Origin: CAIQIA01 sp945861105
GTDB taxonomy: Bacteria; Cyanobacteriota; Cyanobacteriia; PCC-6307; Cyanobiaceae
Length of the DNA: 36,717 bases
Direction: 5' to 3'
Assembly (NCBI GenBank): GCA_947488815.1
Contig: CANLCC010000023.1
Location: forward strand, 1-36,717
Positions within the stretch are counted from its first letter, which is position 1. Each line of letters begins with the position of its first letter. The position numbers and the translations under genes are program-made. A model generated the notes under the pieces. The model saw nothing but the letters and a program-made list of their open reading frames with translations, searched no databases and was not told the origin of the DNA. Below, piece after piece: positions 6,087 through 13,962 of this stretch.

Positions 6087-8481
6087 GACCCTGCAACTGC
6101 TCGAGTGGCCCCGGCTGGCCGAACAGCTGGCCTCCTTCGCCGGCAGTGACCCCGGCCGGGCCCTCTGCCGCCTCCTTCCCCTGGCCGACAACGCCGAGGA
6201 GGCCGGACGCTGGCTTGAGGAGACCGGTGAACTGCTGGCCCTCGACGGCCTGCTGGAGGGTGGCCTGAGCCTGCGGGGGGTGGTGGACATCACCCCCACC
6301 GTGACCCTCTGCCGCAAGGGCGGCTGCGCCGGCGCCGACCCCCTGCTGCAGCTGGCCGGCACCCTCGCCGCCGCCCGCCGCCTGCGGCGCCAGATCAGCG
6401 ACCCGGACCTGCGGCCGGTCACCACGGCCCGCCTGGAGGACCTGCGCACCCTGCCGGACCTGGAGCAGCAACTGCGCCACGACCTCGAGGAGGGTGGCCG
6501 GGTGGCCGACCGTGCCAGCGAGGCCCTGGCGACCGTGCGCCGCCAGCTGCAGGCGACGCGCCGCCAGCGGCAGGAGCAGCTGCAGGAGCTGCTGCGGCGC
6601 TGGGCCCCCCTGCTGCAGGACTCGGTGGTCTCCAGCCGCCACGGCCGACCGGTGCTGGCCGTCAAGGCCGGAGCCGCCGGCCAGGTGGCGGGCCTCGTGC
6701 ACGACAGTTCGGCTTCGGGCAGCACCGTGTTCATCGAGCCCCAGGCGGTGGTGGACCTGGGCAACCGCATCGCCGGCCTCGAAGGCCAGGAGCGGGATGA
6801 GGAACGGCGGGTGCTCGAACGGCTCAGTGCCCTGGTGGGTGCCGAAGCCGATGGGCTCGACCACCTGGCCAGCTGCCTGGCCTGGCTGGATCTGGGCCTG
6901 GCCCGGGCCCGCCATGCCGTCTGGATCGGCGCCGTCAAACCCCGGCTGGGGGGCAGCCGCTGGCGGCTGCAGCAGCTGCGCCATCCGCTGCTGGTGTGGC
7001 AGGAACGCCACGAAGGCGGCGCGGCGGTGGTGCCGGTGGAGGTGCCAGTGGACGAGGCCATCCGGGTGGTGGCCATCACCGGACCCAACACCGGCGGCAA
7101 GACGGTGACCCTCAAGAGCCTCGGCCTGGCGACGCTGATGGCCAGGGCCGGCCTGTTCCTTCCCTGCAGCGGCACCCCGCAGCTGCCCTGGTGCGAGGCC
7201 GTGCTGGCCGACATCGGCGATGAACAGTCGCTGCAGCAGAACCTGTCCACCTTCAGCGGTCACATCCGCCGCATCGCCCGCATCCTCGAGGCCCTCGCCG
7301 GACTTGGGGAGACCCCGGTGCCCGCGCTGGTGCTGCTCGACGAGGTGGGCGCCGGCACCGATCCCGTCGAAGGCAGCGCCCTCGCCGCCGCCCTGCTGCG
7401 GCACCTGGCCGACCGCTGCCGCCTCACGGTGGCCACCACCCATTTCGGTGAACTCAAGGCCCTCAAATACGCCGATGACCGCTTCGAGAACGCCTCGGTG
7501 GAATTTGACGACCAGAGCCTGCGGCCGACCTACCGGTTGCTGTGGGGCATTCCGGGCCGCAGCAACGCCCTGGCGGTGGCCGAACGGCTGGGGCTCTCGG
7601 CGCCGGTGCTGGCCGACGCCGCCGGCCTGCTGCAGCAGCAGGGTCGCGACAGCGTCAACACCGTGATCAGCGGCCTGGAAGAGCAGCGCCGCCGGCAGCA
7701 GGAGGCCGCGGAGGAAGCCGCCGCCCTGCTGGCCCGCACCGAGCTGCTGCATGAGGAGCTGCTCGACCGCTGGCAGCAGCAACGGCAGCAGAGCGCCGAA
7801 CGGCAGGAGGAACGACGGCAGGAGCTGGAACGCTCAATCCGTGAAGGCCAGCAGGAGGTGCGGCACATCATCCGCCGGCTGCGCCAGGCCGGCGAGGCTG
7901 GGGCCGGTCCCCGGCAGCGCCACCGCGGCGGTGAACTGGCCCGCCAGGCGGGCCAGCGGCTCAAGCAGCTGCAGCAGGACCACCGCCCACCTGAACCCCG
8001 CCGGGAGCCCCGGGGCTGGCAGCCGGTGGTGGGCGATCGGGTGCGGGTGCTGGCCCTCGGCCGGGCCGCCGAGGTGGTGGCCCTGTCGGAGGACGGCCGC
8101 GAACTGAGCCTCCGCTGCGGGGCCCTGCGGCTGCAGGTGCCCCTCGAGGCCATCGAGGGCCTCCAGGGGGAGAAGCCGCAACCGCCGCCGCCCCCGACGG
8201 TGCAGGTGCGGGTGGGCGGCAGCGGCGGGCGTGGTCCGGCCGTGCGCAGTGAGCGCAACACCGTCGACGTGCGGGGCCTGCGGGTGCATGAGGCCCAGGC
8301 CGCCGTGGAGGAACGGCTGCGCCGCCACAGCGGCCCCGTCTGGCTGATCCATGGGGTCGGCAGCGGACGCCTGCGCGAGGGACTGCGCAGCTGGCTCGCC
8401 ACCCTGCCGTGGGTGGAGCAGGTCACCGACGCCGAACCAGCGGAGGGGGGGGCCGGCTGCAGCGTCGTGTGGTGTCGCTGA
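6067..8481 (+). CDS. mutS2: MutS2-family ATPase with Smr domain
   Basis: 804 residues. The ATG at 6067 is preferred because MDGIRAETLQLLEWPRLAEQL is the usual MutS2 N-terminus. Core and lever helices (about 1-330) are followed by the ABC ATPase with Walker A GPNTGGKTV (339-347), Walker B LVLLDEVGAGTDP (about 421-433) and the STFSGHIRRI segment. A long Gln/Glu/Arg-rich coiled coil (about 540-640) follows, then a C-terminal Smr domain (about 732-804) with VDVRGLRVHEA and IHGVGSGRLREG. MutS2 lacks the mismatch-recognition domain; members suppress homologous recombination and, in Bacillus, act in ribosome rescue on collided ribosomes. Start overlaps the VOC gene by 20 bp. Confidence 0.95.
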   Translation: MDGIRAETLQLLEWPRLAEQLASFAGSDPGRALCRLLPLADNAEEAGRWLEETGELLALDGLLEGGLSLRGVVDITPTVTLCRKGGCAGADPLLQLAGTLAAARRLRRQISDPDLRPVTTARLEDLRTLPDLEQQLRHDLEEGGRVADRASEALATVRRQLQATRRQRQEQLQELLRRWAPLLQDSVVSSRHGRPVLAVKAGAAGQVAGLVHDSSASGSTVFIEPQAVVDLGNRIAGLEGQERDEERRVLERLSALVGAEADGLDHLASCLAWLDLGLARARHAVWIGAVKPRLGGSRWRLQQLRHPLLVWQERHEGGAAVVPVEVPVDEAIRVVAITGPNTGGKTVTLKSLGLATLMARAGLFLPCSGTPQLPWCEAVLADIGDEQSLQQNLSTFSGHIRRIARILEALAGLGETPVPALVLLDEVGAGTDPVEGSALAAALLRHLADRCRLTVATTHFGELKALKYADDRFENASVEFDDQSLRPTYRLLWGIPGRSNALAVAERLGLSAPVLADAAGLLQQQGRDSVNTVISGLEEQRRRQQEAAEEAAALLARTELLHEELLDRWQQQRQQSAERQEERRQELERSIREGQQEVRHIIRRLRQAGEAGAGPRQRHRGGELARQAGQRLKQLQQDHRPPEPRREPRGWQPVVGDRVRVLALGRAAEVVALSEDGRELSLRCGALRLQVPLEAIEGLQGEKPQPPPPPTVQVRVGGSGGRGPAVRSERNTVDVRGLRVHEAQAAVEERLRRHSGPVWLIHGVGSGRLREGLRSWLATLPWVEQVTDAEPAEGGAGCSVVWCR

Positions 8482-8551
8482 CAGCCGTGCCACAGCCGGG
8501 GTCGACGCCAGGCTGGGGCCGCCTCTAGACAGGGCCCAGCGGAGCCCTCCC

Positions 8552-9502
8552 ATGGCCCACGCCCATCCCCACGCCCCCGGCGACGACCATCCGCCCCATC
8601 CGGCGGTCAACCGCCAGCGGTTGCCCCACCCGGCCCTGCATCAGCACGCAGCCCGCAACCCGGCCGCCTTCCGCACCAGCGTGCTGCTCAACAGTGCCCT
8701 CTCGGGCCTGCAGCTGGTGATCGGCATCAGCTTCGGTTCCCTCGCCCTGATCGGCGATGCCCTGCACAACCTGGGTGACGTGGCGGGACTGCTGCTGGGC
8801 TGGGGGGCCGAACACCTCAGTCGCCGTCCCGCCAACCGGCGGTTCACCTACGGCTACGGCCGCACCACCCAGCTGGCGACCCTGATGAACGGGGCGTTGA
8901 TCGTGATGGCCGCCGCCATCGTGATCACCGAAGGGATCCAGCGGTTGCAGCGGCCGGTGGAGATGCATCCCGGGCCCGTGGCCTGGGCGGCCATGGCCGG
9001 CATCGTCGTCAATCTGGTGTCGGCCCGGCTGTTCGCCGACGGCGGCCACGACCACGACCTCAACCGCCGGGCCGCCGCCGTGCACCTGCTCACCGATGCG
9101 GCCGTGAGCGCCGCGGTGCTGCTCAGCGCCCTGCTGGTGAAGGTCACGGGCCTGGGCTGGCTCGATCCCCTCACCGGCATCGGCGTCGGCCTGGCGGTCG
9201 CCTGGACGGGCTGGGAGCTGCTGCGCCAGGCCCTGCTGGTCACCCTCGATGCGGTGCCGCCCGGAATCGACCCGGAGGCCGTCGAGCAGACCCTGCGGAA
9301 CCTGGACGGGGTCGAAGACGTGCACCATGTCCACATCTGGGCGATGAGCACCTCCCAGACCGCCCTGACGGCCCACCTGGTGCGGCGGCAGCTGGCGGTG
9401 GACGACATGGAGCTGCTGCATCGGGCCAAGGCCCACCTCGCCGCCCTCGGCATCGACCACGCCACCCTGCAGCTGGAACCGCTGCCGACCCCTCCGGCCT
9501 GA
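8552..9502 (+). CDS. Cation diffusion facilitator, zinc-type (ZitB/CzcD-like)
   Basis: 316 residues from the ATG at 8552, which opens with a His-rich cytoplasmic tail (HAHPHAPGDDHPPHP, eight His in the first 30 residues). Six membrane segments follow. Metal-site pairs H72-x3-D76 (DALHNLGD) and H178-x3-D182 (HLLTD) are the HxxxD/HxxxD arrangement of zinc exporters in the ZitB/ZnT group. A second short His/Asp loop (GGHDHD, 165-169) lies between segments 4 and 5, and a cytoplasmic C-terminal domain (VEDVHHVHIWAMS) closes the protein. It likely exports Zn(II) in exchange for protons. Its stop is 2 bp from that of the convergent ABC ATPase gene. The start at 8351 of the longer frame overlaps mutS2 and is rejected. 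Confidence 0.9.
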   Translation: MAHAHPHAPGDDHPPHPAVNRQRLPHPALHQHAARNPAAFRTSVLLNSALSGLQLVIGISFGSLALIGDALHNLGDVAGLLLGWGAEHLSRRPANRRFTYGYGRTTQLATLMNGALIVMAAAIVITEGIQRLQRPVEMHPGPVAWAAMAGIVVNLVSARLFADGGHDHDLNRRAAAVHLLTDAAVSAAVLLSALLVKVTGLGWLDPLTGIGVGLAVAWTGWELLRQALLVTLDAVPPGIDPEAVEQTLRNLDGVEDVHHVHIWAMSTSQTALTAHLVRRQLAVDDMELLHRAKAHLAALGIDHATLQLEPLPTPPA

Positions 9503-9504
9503 CC

Positions 9505-10686
9505 TCAGGCCTGGGGGGCCACCAGGGCATCACCGGCGGCATCGAACACGCGCCAGCCGCTGGGATCCACCTCCAGGTGCACCGTCTCGCCGGGCCGCAG
9601 GGACCGTTCGGGATCCACCCTCAGCTGCACCAGATGGTCGCCTTCGGCGAGGCGGCAGGTGAGCAGCTGCTCATTGCCCAGGGCCTCGAGGTGGACCACC
9701 TCGGCGGGCAGGTTGCGGTTGGCGGCGGGTCCCAGCCGCAGATGCTCAGGCCGCAGACCCGCCGTGAGCGCCTCACCGCTGCGCCCGGCCACCCGATCCA
9801 CGAGGGGTGCCTCGAGGCTGAAGCGGCGTTGCCCCAGCTGCAGCTGCCCGCCGGGGACCACCCGCACCGGCAGCAGATTCATCGGCGGACTGCCGATGAA
9901 CTGGGCCACGAACAGGTTCGCAGGCCAGCGGTAGAGCTCGAGCGGTGTGCCCAGCTGCTGCAGCCGCCCGGCATTGAGCACAGCGATGCGATGGCCCATG
10001 GTCATCGCCTCCACCTGGTCGTGGGTCACGTACACGGTGGTGGTGCCCAGCCGGCGCTGCAGCCCGGTGATCTGGGCGCGGGTGCCGGTGCGCAACTTGG
10101 CATCGAGGTTGCTGAGGGGCTCGTCCATCAGGAACACCGCCGGCTCGCGGGCAATGGCCCGCCCCAACGCCACCCGCTGCTTCTGGCCGCCGGACAGTTC
10201 CCTGGGCAGACGCTGCAGCAGCGGCTCGAGTTCGAGCATCGCCGCCACCTCCGCCACCCGAGCCGCCACCCGCTTCTCCCGCTCGGACGGCAGCCGCAAC
10301 ACGCCGGCCACGGCATCGTGCAGTTGCTGCAGCGGTGTGCGGGGGCGGCTGCGGCGCAGGCCGAAGGCCATGTTGTCGGCCACGCTCAGGTGCGGGTAGA
10401 GCGCATAGCTCTGGAAGACCATGGCCACATCGCGCTGGGAGGGCCTCAGCCGACTCACGGGCCGGTCCCCCACCCAGATCTCGCCGCCGCTGGGCTGCTC
10501 CAGGCCCGCCAGCAGCCGCAGCAGGGTGCTCTTGCCGCACCCCGACGGACCCACGAGCACCAGAAACTCGCCGTCGGCGATGCTGAGATCAAGGTCGTGC
10601 AGCACCTGCACCGGCCCAGCGCCACGGCCGGCACTGCCCCGGGGGGGGTAGCTCTTGCTGATCCTCTCGAAGCGAACCCCGGCCAA
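9505..10686 (-). CDS. MalK/UgpC-type sugar ABC transporter ATP-binding protein
   Basis: 393 residues if the TTG at 10686 is the start (LAGVRFERISKSY); no ATG or GTG lies close to the conserved N-terminus. Walker A GPSGCGKST (46-54), Q-loop VFQSYALYPHLSV, signature LSGGQKQR (164-171), Walker B VFLMDEP (about 184-190) and H-loop VTHDQVEAMTM are all intact. The C-terminal part is the TOBE/regulatory domain with GLRPEHL. A loop of about 25 extra residues (RRSRPRTPLQQLHDAVAGVL) sits between the Q-loop and the helical signature region, longer than in MalK. There are no permease or binding-protein genes nearby; in cyanobacteria a single ATPase (for example the GgtA type for glucosylglycerol, sucrose and trehalose) can serve permeases encoded elsewhere. 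The substrate is unknown. Confidence 0.88.
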   Translation of the reverse strand: MAGVRFERISKSYPPRGSAGRGAGPVQVLHDLDLSIADGEFLVLVGPSGCGKSTLLRLLAGLEQPSGGEIWVGDRPVSRLRPSQRDVAMVFQSYALYPHLSVADNMAFGLRRSRPRTPLQQLHDAVAGVLRLPSEREKRVAARVAEVAAMLELEPLLQRLPRELSGGQKQRVALGRAIAREPAVFLMDEPLSNLDAKLRTGTRAQITGLQRRLGTTTVYVTHDQVEAMTMGHRIAVLNAGRLQQLGTPLELYRWPANLFVAQFIGSPPMNLLPVRVVPGGQLQLGQRRFSLEAPLVDRVAGRSGEALTAGLRPEHLRLGPAANRNLPAEVVHLEALGNEQLLTCRLAEGDHLVQLRVDPERSLRPGETVHLEVDPSGWRVFDAAGDALVAPQA

Positions 10687-10710
10687 ACCGCTGCCGCGAC
10701 CGTCGGATCC

Positions 10711-10716
10711 TAGGGT
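10711..10716 (+). promoter_or_regulatory. Possible obgE -10 box (TAGGGT) close to the start codon
   Basis: TAGGGT lies seven bases before the obgE ATG at 10724, so transcription would begin at or within a base or two of the start codon and the message would be nearly leaderless. The whole divergent gap to the ABC ATPase start is only 37 bp. Confidence 0.35.
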
Positions 10717-10723
10717 TGAGCCA

Positions 10724-11725
10724 ATGCAGTTCATCGACCAGGCCCGCGTCCAGGTGCGGGCAGGACGCGGCGGCGACGGCATCGTCGCCTTCCGCCGCGA
10801 GAAATATGTCCCCGCCGGCGGACCGTCGGGGGGGGATGGGGGCCGCGGCGGCGATGTGGTGCTGCTCGCCGACAGCAATCTGCAGACCCTTCTTGATTTC
10901 CAGTACAAGCGCAGCTTCGAGGCCGACGACGGCCGCCGCGGCGGACCCAACCGCTGCAGCGGCGCCTGCGGAGACCACCTGATCATCCGGGTTCCCTGCG
11001 GCACCGAAGTGCGGGAACGCAGCACCGGCATCGTGCTCGGTGATCTCACCCAGGCCGGCCAGGAGCTGATGGTGGCCAAGGGGGGCCGCGGCGGCCTCGG
11101 CAACGCCCACTTCCTCAGCAACCGCAACCGGGCCCCGGAGCGGGCCACCGAAGGACGCGACGGCGAGACCTGGGAGCTGCAGCTGGAACTGAAACTGCTG
11201 GCCGAGGTGGGCATCGTGGGCCTGCCCAATGCCGGCAAGAGCACCCTGATCTCGGTGTTGTCGGCGGCCCGGCCCCGCATCGCCGACTATCCCTTCACCA
11301 CCCTGGTGCCGAACCTGGGGGTGGTGCGCCGGCCAAGCGGCGACGGCACCGTCTTCGCCGACATCCCCGGCCTGATCGCCGGGGCCGCCCAGGGGGCAGG
11401 CCTGGGGCACGACTTTCTACGCCACATCGAACGCACCCGGCTGCTGCTGCACCTGGTGGATGGCTCAGCCGAGGACCCCCTGGCCGATGCCCGGGTGCTG
11501 CTGGGGGAACTGGAGGCCTACGGCCATGGCCTGATGGGTCGGCCGCGGCTGCTGGTGCTCACCAAGGCGGAACTGCTCTCAGAAGCAGAGCGACAGCAGC
11601 GCGGCGATGACCTGGCCGCAGGCCTGGGGCAGCGCCCCCTGGTGATCTCGGCGGCCACAGGCGAGGGCCTTGAGGCCCTCAAGCAGCAGGTGTGGCAGTC
11701 CCTCGGCCTTCTTGACCAGGGTTGA
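10724..11725 (+). CDS. obgE: Obg/CgtA ribosome-associated GTPase
   Basis: 333 residues. The Gly-rich Obg fold (residues 1-158: FIDQARVQVRAGRGGDGIV, GGPSGGDGGRGGD) is followed by the GTPase domain: G1 GLPNAGKST (166-174), G2 region YPFTTLVPNLG, G3 DIPG (213-216), G4 TKAE (280-283), G5 SAATGEG. G4 is TKAE rather than NKxD, but T-K-x-E/D variants occur in Obg proteins. There is no C-terminal OCT domain, as is usual for short cyanobacterial Obg. It functions in late 50S subunit maturation and stress signalling. The start ATG is fixed by MQFIDQ. The 3' end overlaps the antisense IMPase gene by 47 bp. Confidence 0.95.
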   Translation: MQFIDQARVQVRAGRGGDGIVAFRREKYVPAGGPSGGDGGRGGDVVLLADSNLQTLLDFQYKRSFEADDGRRGGPNRCSGACGDHLIIRVPCGTEVRERSTGIVLGDLTQAGQELMVAKGGRGGLGNAHFLSNRNRAPERATEGRDGETWELQLELKLLAEVGIVGLPNAGKSTLISVLSAARPRIADYPFTTLVPNLGVVRRPSGDGTVFADIPGLIAGAAQGAGLGHDFLRHIERTRLLLHLVDGSAEDPLADARVLLGELEAYGHGLMGRPRLLVLTKAELLSEAERQQRGDDLAAGLGQRPLVISAATGEGLEALKQQVWQSLGLLDQG

Positions 11726-12542
11726 GGGCCAGGCCCCAGGGCAGAAACCGCCGCAGCTGCTCCTCATCCCGCGCCGCCAGCAGCGGATAGGGGGCCGCCC
11801 CCAGGTCGGCACCGGGCTGCAGCGGAAAAGGATCGGAGCCGAGGGGATGCAGGCGGCAGCCCAGTTCCTCGAGGATCAGCCACACCGCCGCCAGATCCCA
11901 GATGCGAGGGGTGGCCTCCAGGGCCGCCGCCATCGTGCCCAGGCCCACGCCAAGCAGGTTGAGGCTCGCCACCCCGAGCATGCGCGTCTTGGCGGGGAAC
12001 GGCTCGGCCACCCGCCGCAGCGCCCCGATCGAGCGGCTGCAGAGACTGGCGCAGCGGCAGCCGTGGCGGGGCGGCGCCGGAGGCGCCAGGGGCTGGCCGT
12101 TGGACCAGACCCCCTGACCCCGCAGGGCCAGAAGCCGCTGGCCCAGGGGGGGCACATCCAGCAGGGCCGCCACGGGACGACCGTGGTCGATGCGCGCCAT
12201 CGAGATCGCCCAGATGGGGAGCCCCACCGAAAAATTCGTGGTGCCATCGAGGGGATCCACGACCCAGAAGCCGGGGGCATCGGGAACGGTGGTGCTGCCC
12301 TCCTCGCTGAGCAGACCGTCGGTCGGGAAGATCTGTGCCAGTCCCGCCGCCAGGGTGGCATCACTCCAGCGATCGCAGTCGGTGATCAGGCTGCCGTCGG
12401 CCTTGAGGTCACTCGCCAGGCGACCGAAATCCCGGCGCTGCCGCTCCGCCACCTCGTCCACCAGGGAAAACAGGGGGCTCCAGTCGCTGCTGAGGGGAAA
12501 GGGAGGCGTTGGGGTCTCGGCAGGGCTGAAGCCAGAAGTCAC
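11679..12542 (-). CDS. Inositol monophosphatase-family phosphatase
   Basis: 287 residues from a GTG at 12542 (VTSGFSPAETPTPPF). Motifs of the lithium-sensitive Mg-dependent phosphatase fold: LLSEEGS (77-83, first metal Glu), DPLDGTTNF (96-104) and the late WDLAAVWLILEELG (metal Asp, C-terminal third). Possible substrates include inositol-1-phosphate, histidinol phosphate, PAP and fructose-1,6-bisphosphate; the sequence does not choose, so no symbol is given. It is the last gene of a minus-strand run, 19 bp after the pucC-like gene, and its 3' end runs antisense into obgE. The longer open frame to 12776 lies inside the pucC-like gene and is a shadow. Confidence 0.85.
   Translation of the reverse strand: MTSGFSPAETPTPPFPLSSDWSPLFSLVDEVAERQRRDFGRLASDLKADGSLITDCDRWSDATLAAGLAQIFPTDGLLSEEGSTTVPDAPGFWVVDPLDGTTNFSVGLPIWAISMARIDHGRPVAALLDVPPLGQRLLALRGQGVWSNGQPLAPPAPPRHGCRCASLCSRSIGALRRVAEPFPAKTRMLGVASLNLLGVGLGTMAAALEATPRIWDLAAVWLILEELGCRLHPLGSDPFPLQPGADLGAAPYPLLAARDEEQLRRFLPWGLALNPGQEGRGTATPAA
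12369..12376. repeat. HIP1 octamer GCGATCGC (one of at least five seen)
   Basis: HIP1 is the highly iterated palindrome of many cyanobacteria. I also found it at 17046-17053, 19536-19543, 26695-26702 and 35673-35680, all inside core genes and none in the island at 1-3100. Density is low, so this is only mild support for cyanobacterial origin. Confidence 0.7.
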
Positions 12543-12561
12543 GGGAACGGGGGGGAGAGGG

Positions 12562-13953
12562 TCAGTCGAGCTCGGCGGCCGCCAGGCGGGCGAAGGCCTG
12601 TTCGATCCGCTGCTGGAACAGGGTGGTGTCCACCCGCAGCAACAGCAGGCCCGAGAGCAGCAGGCCGAGGGACTGGAGAACGAACACGCTGGCATAGGCC
12701 GCGAAGGTGTCCTGGCCGCCCACCACCCCGCCGACCAGGCTGAGCAGGCCCCCACCGGCGACGGTGCCGATGCCACGGGCGTAGGCCTGGGCCAGCCCCC
12801 AGACCCCGAGGAATGTGCCCGCCAGCCGTGGGGAGGTGAGGCTGAGCATCAGGGTCAGGGACGCATTGGTGCAGACCCCGGCGCCATAGCCGAAGAGCAC
12901 AAGGCCGGCGCGGAAGAGAGCCTCGGAGCCCAGGGCACCGGCCACGACGATCAGCAGCAGAAAGGTGGCGGCCAGGCTGCCGCCGAGCAGAGCCGTTCGC
13001 TGGGGGCCCAGCCGCGGCACCAGCAGGAAACCGGTGCTGCCGATACCCAGCAGGGTGCCCATGCCCCAGAGGGCATTGAGGCGGGTGGTCTCGCAGACCG
13101 ACAGGCCGAAGACAGAACCGCCGTAGGGCTCGAGCACCGACTCCTGCAGAAAGAGGCTGAAGGTGAACAGGCAGAGCACCACGAAGAAGTAGCCCACCTG
13201 GGGATCAGCCCGCAGCAGCCGCAGGGACCGCCAGAACCCCGGCTCGGCGGGGGCAGCGCCGCCGGCGGCCTGGGTGGAGCCTGCATCCGCGACCAGGGGC
13301 CGTTCAACCCCCAGCACCGCCGTGAGCACCAGCCCGAAGCAGACCAGGGGCGCCACCCGGATCAGCCGCTCCACCCCGGCCACCATCGCTGGCAGGGAGG
13401 CGTCGGCACAGGCGCTGCCGAGGAACCGGCTGGCCAGCACGGCACCGACGACGATGCCGACGGTCAGCATCGTCCAGACGATCGACACCAGCATCGGCCG
13501 TTCCCGCTCTTCAGTGACGTCGACCAGCAGGGCCGCGAAGGGGGTGGCACTGGCCGAGATGGCGGTGCCGTAGGCCAGAAACAGCAGGGCCAGCAGCAGA
13601 CAGCGACCCACCACCGCCGGGCCGTCTCCGGCCTGGGAGGCCTCGGCGACCCAGAGCACGGTGCGGCCGGCGAGCCAGAACAGCAGGCAGAAGGCCGCAG
13701 CACCGACCACGATGAAGGGCGTGCGCCGCAGGCCCAGCCAGCGGCAGCGATCGGAACGCTGGCCGAACCACACCCGCGTGAAGGCCACCAGCTGCTGGGC
13801 CCCGAGGGCGAGGGCTGCCAGGCCTGCGGGCACAGCGAACTCGTTGATCAGCAACCGGTTGAAGATGCCGAGGGTGAGCACCGACAGGCCTCCCAGGCAG
13901 GCCTGGAACAGGCCGAGGCGGATCGAGAGCAGCAGCAGGCGGAGGGAAGGCAA
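12562..13953 (-). CDS. PucC/LhaA-family (BCH) major-facilitator protein
   Basis: 463 residues, about 12 hydrophobic segments. The N-terminus (RLGLFQACLGGLSVLTLGIFNRLLINE) and the following RVWFGQRSDRC and GLRRTPFIVVG segments are typical of the PUCC family, which in purple bacteria is needed for light-harvesting complex assembly and is thought to move or deliver (bacterio)chlorophyll. Cyanobacterial members are linked to chlorophyll-protein biogenesis, but the precise role is not settled. It lies 9 bp after the tolC-like gene and 19 bp before the IMPase gene on the same strand. Two large open frames on the opposite strand of this region are GC-bias shadows. Confidence 0.85.
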   Translation of the reverse strand: MPSLRLLLLSIRLGLFQACLGGLSVLTLGIFNRLLINEFAVPAGLAALALGAQQLVAFTRVWFGQRSDRCRWLGLRRTPFIVVGAAAFCLLFWLAGRTVLWVAEASQAGDGPAVVGRCLLLALLFLAYGTAISASATPFAALLVDVTEERERPMLVSIVWTMLTVGIVVGAVLASRFLGSACADASLPAMVAGVERLIRVAPLVCFGLVLTAVLGVERPLVADAGSTQAAGGAAPAEPGFWRSLRLLRADPQVGYFFVVLCLFTFSLFLQESVLEPYGGSVFGLSVCETTRLNALWGMGTLLGIGSTGFLLVPRLGPQRTALLGGSLAATFLLLIVVAGALGSEALFRAGLVLFGYGAGVCTNASLTLMLSLTSPRLAGTFLGVWGLAQAYARGIGTVAGGGLLSLVGGVVGGQDTFAAYASVFVLQSLGLLLSGLLLLRVDTTLFQQRIEQAFARLAAAELD

Positions 13954-13962
13954 GCCGTGGGA

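Noticed and set aside
5872..7782. 636-codon minus-strand open frame opposite mutS2
   Set aside because: Antisense to intact MutS2 motifs, repetitive Gln/Gly/Ala content.
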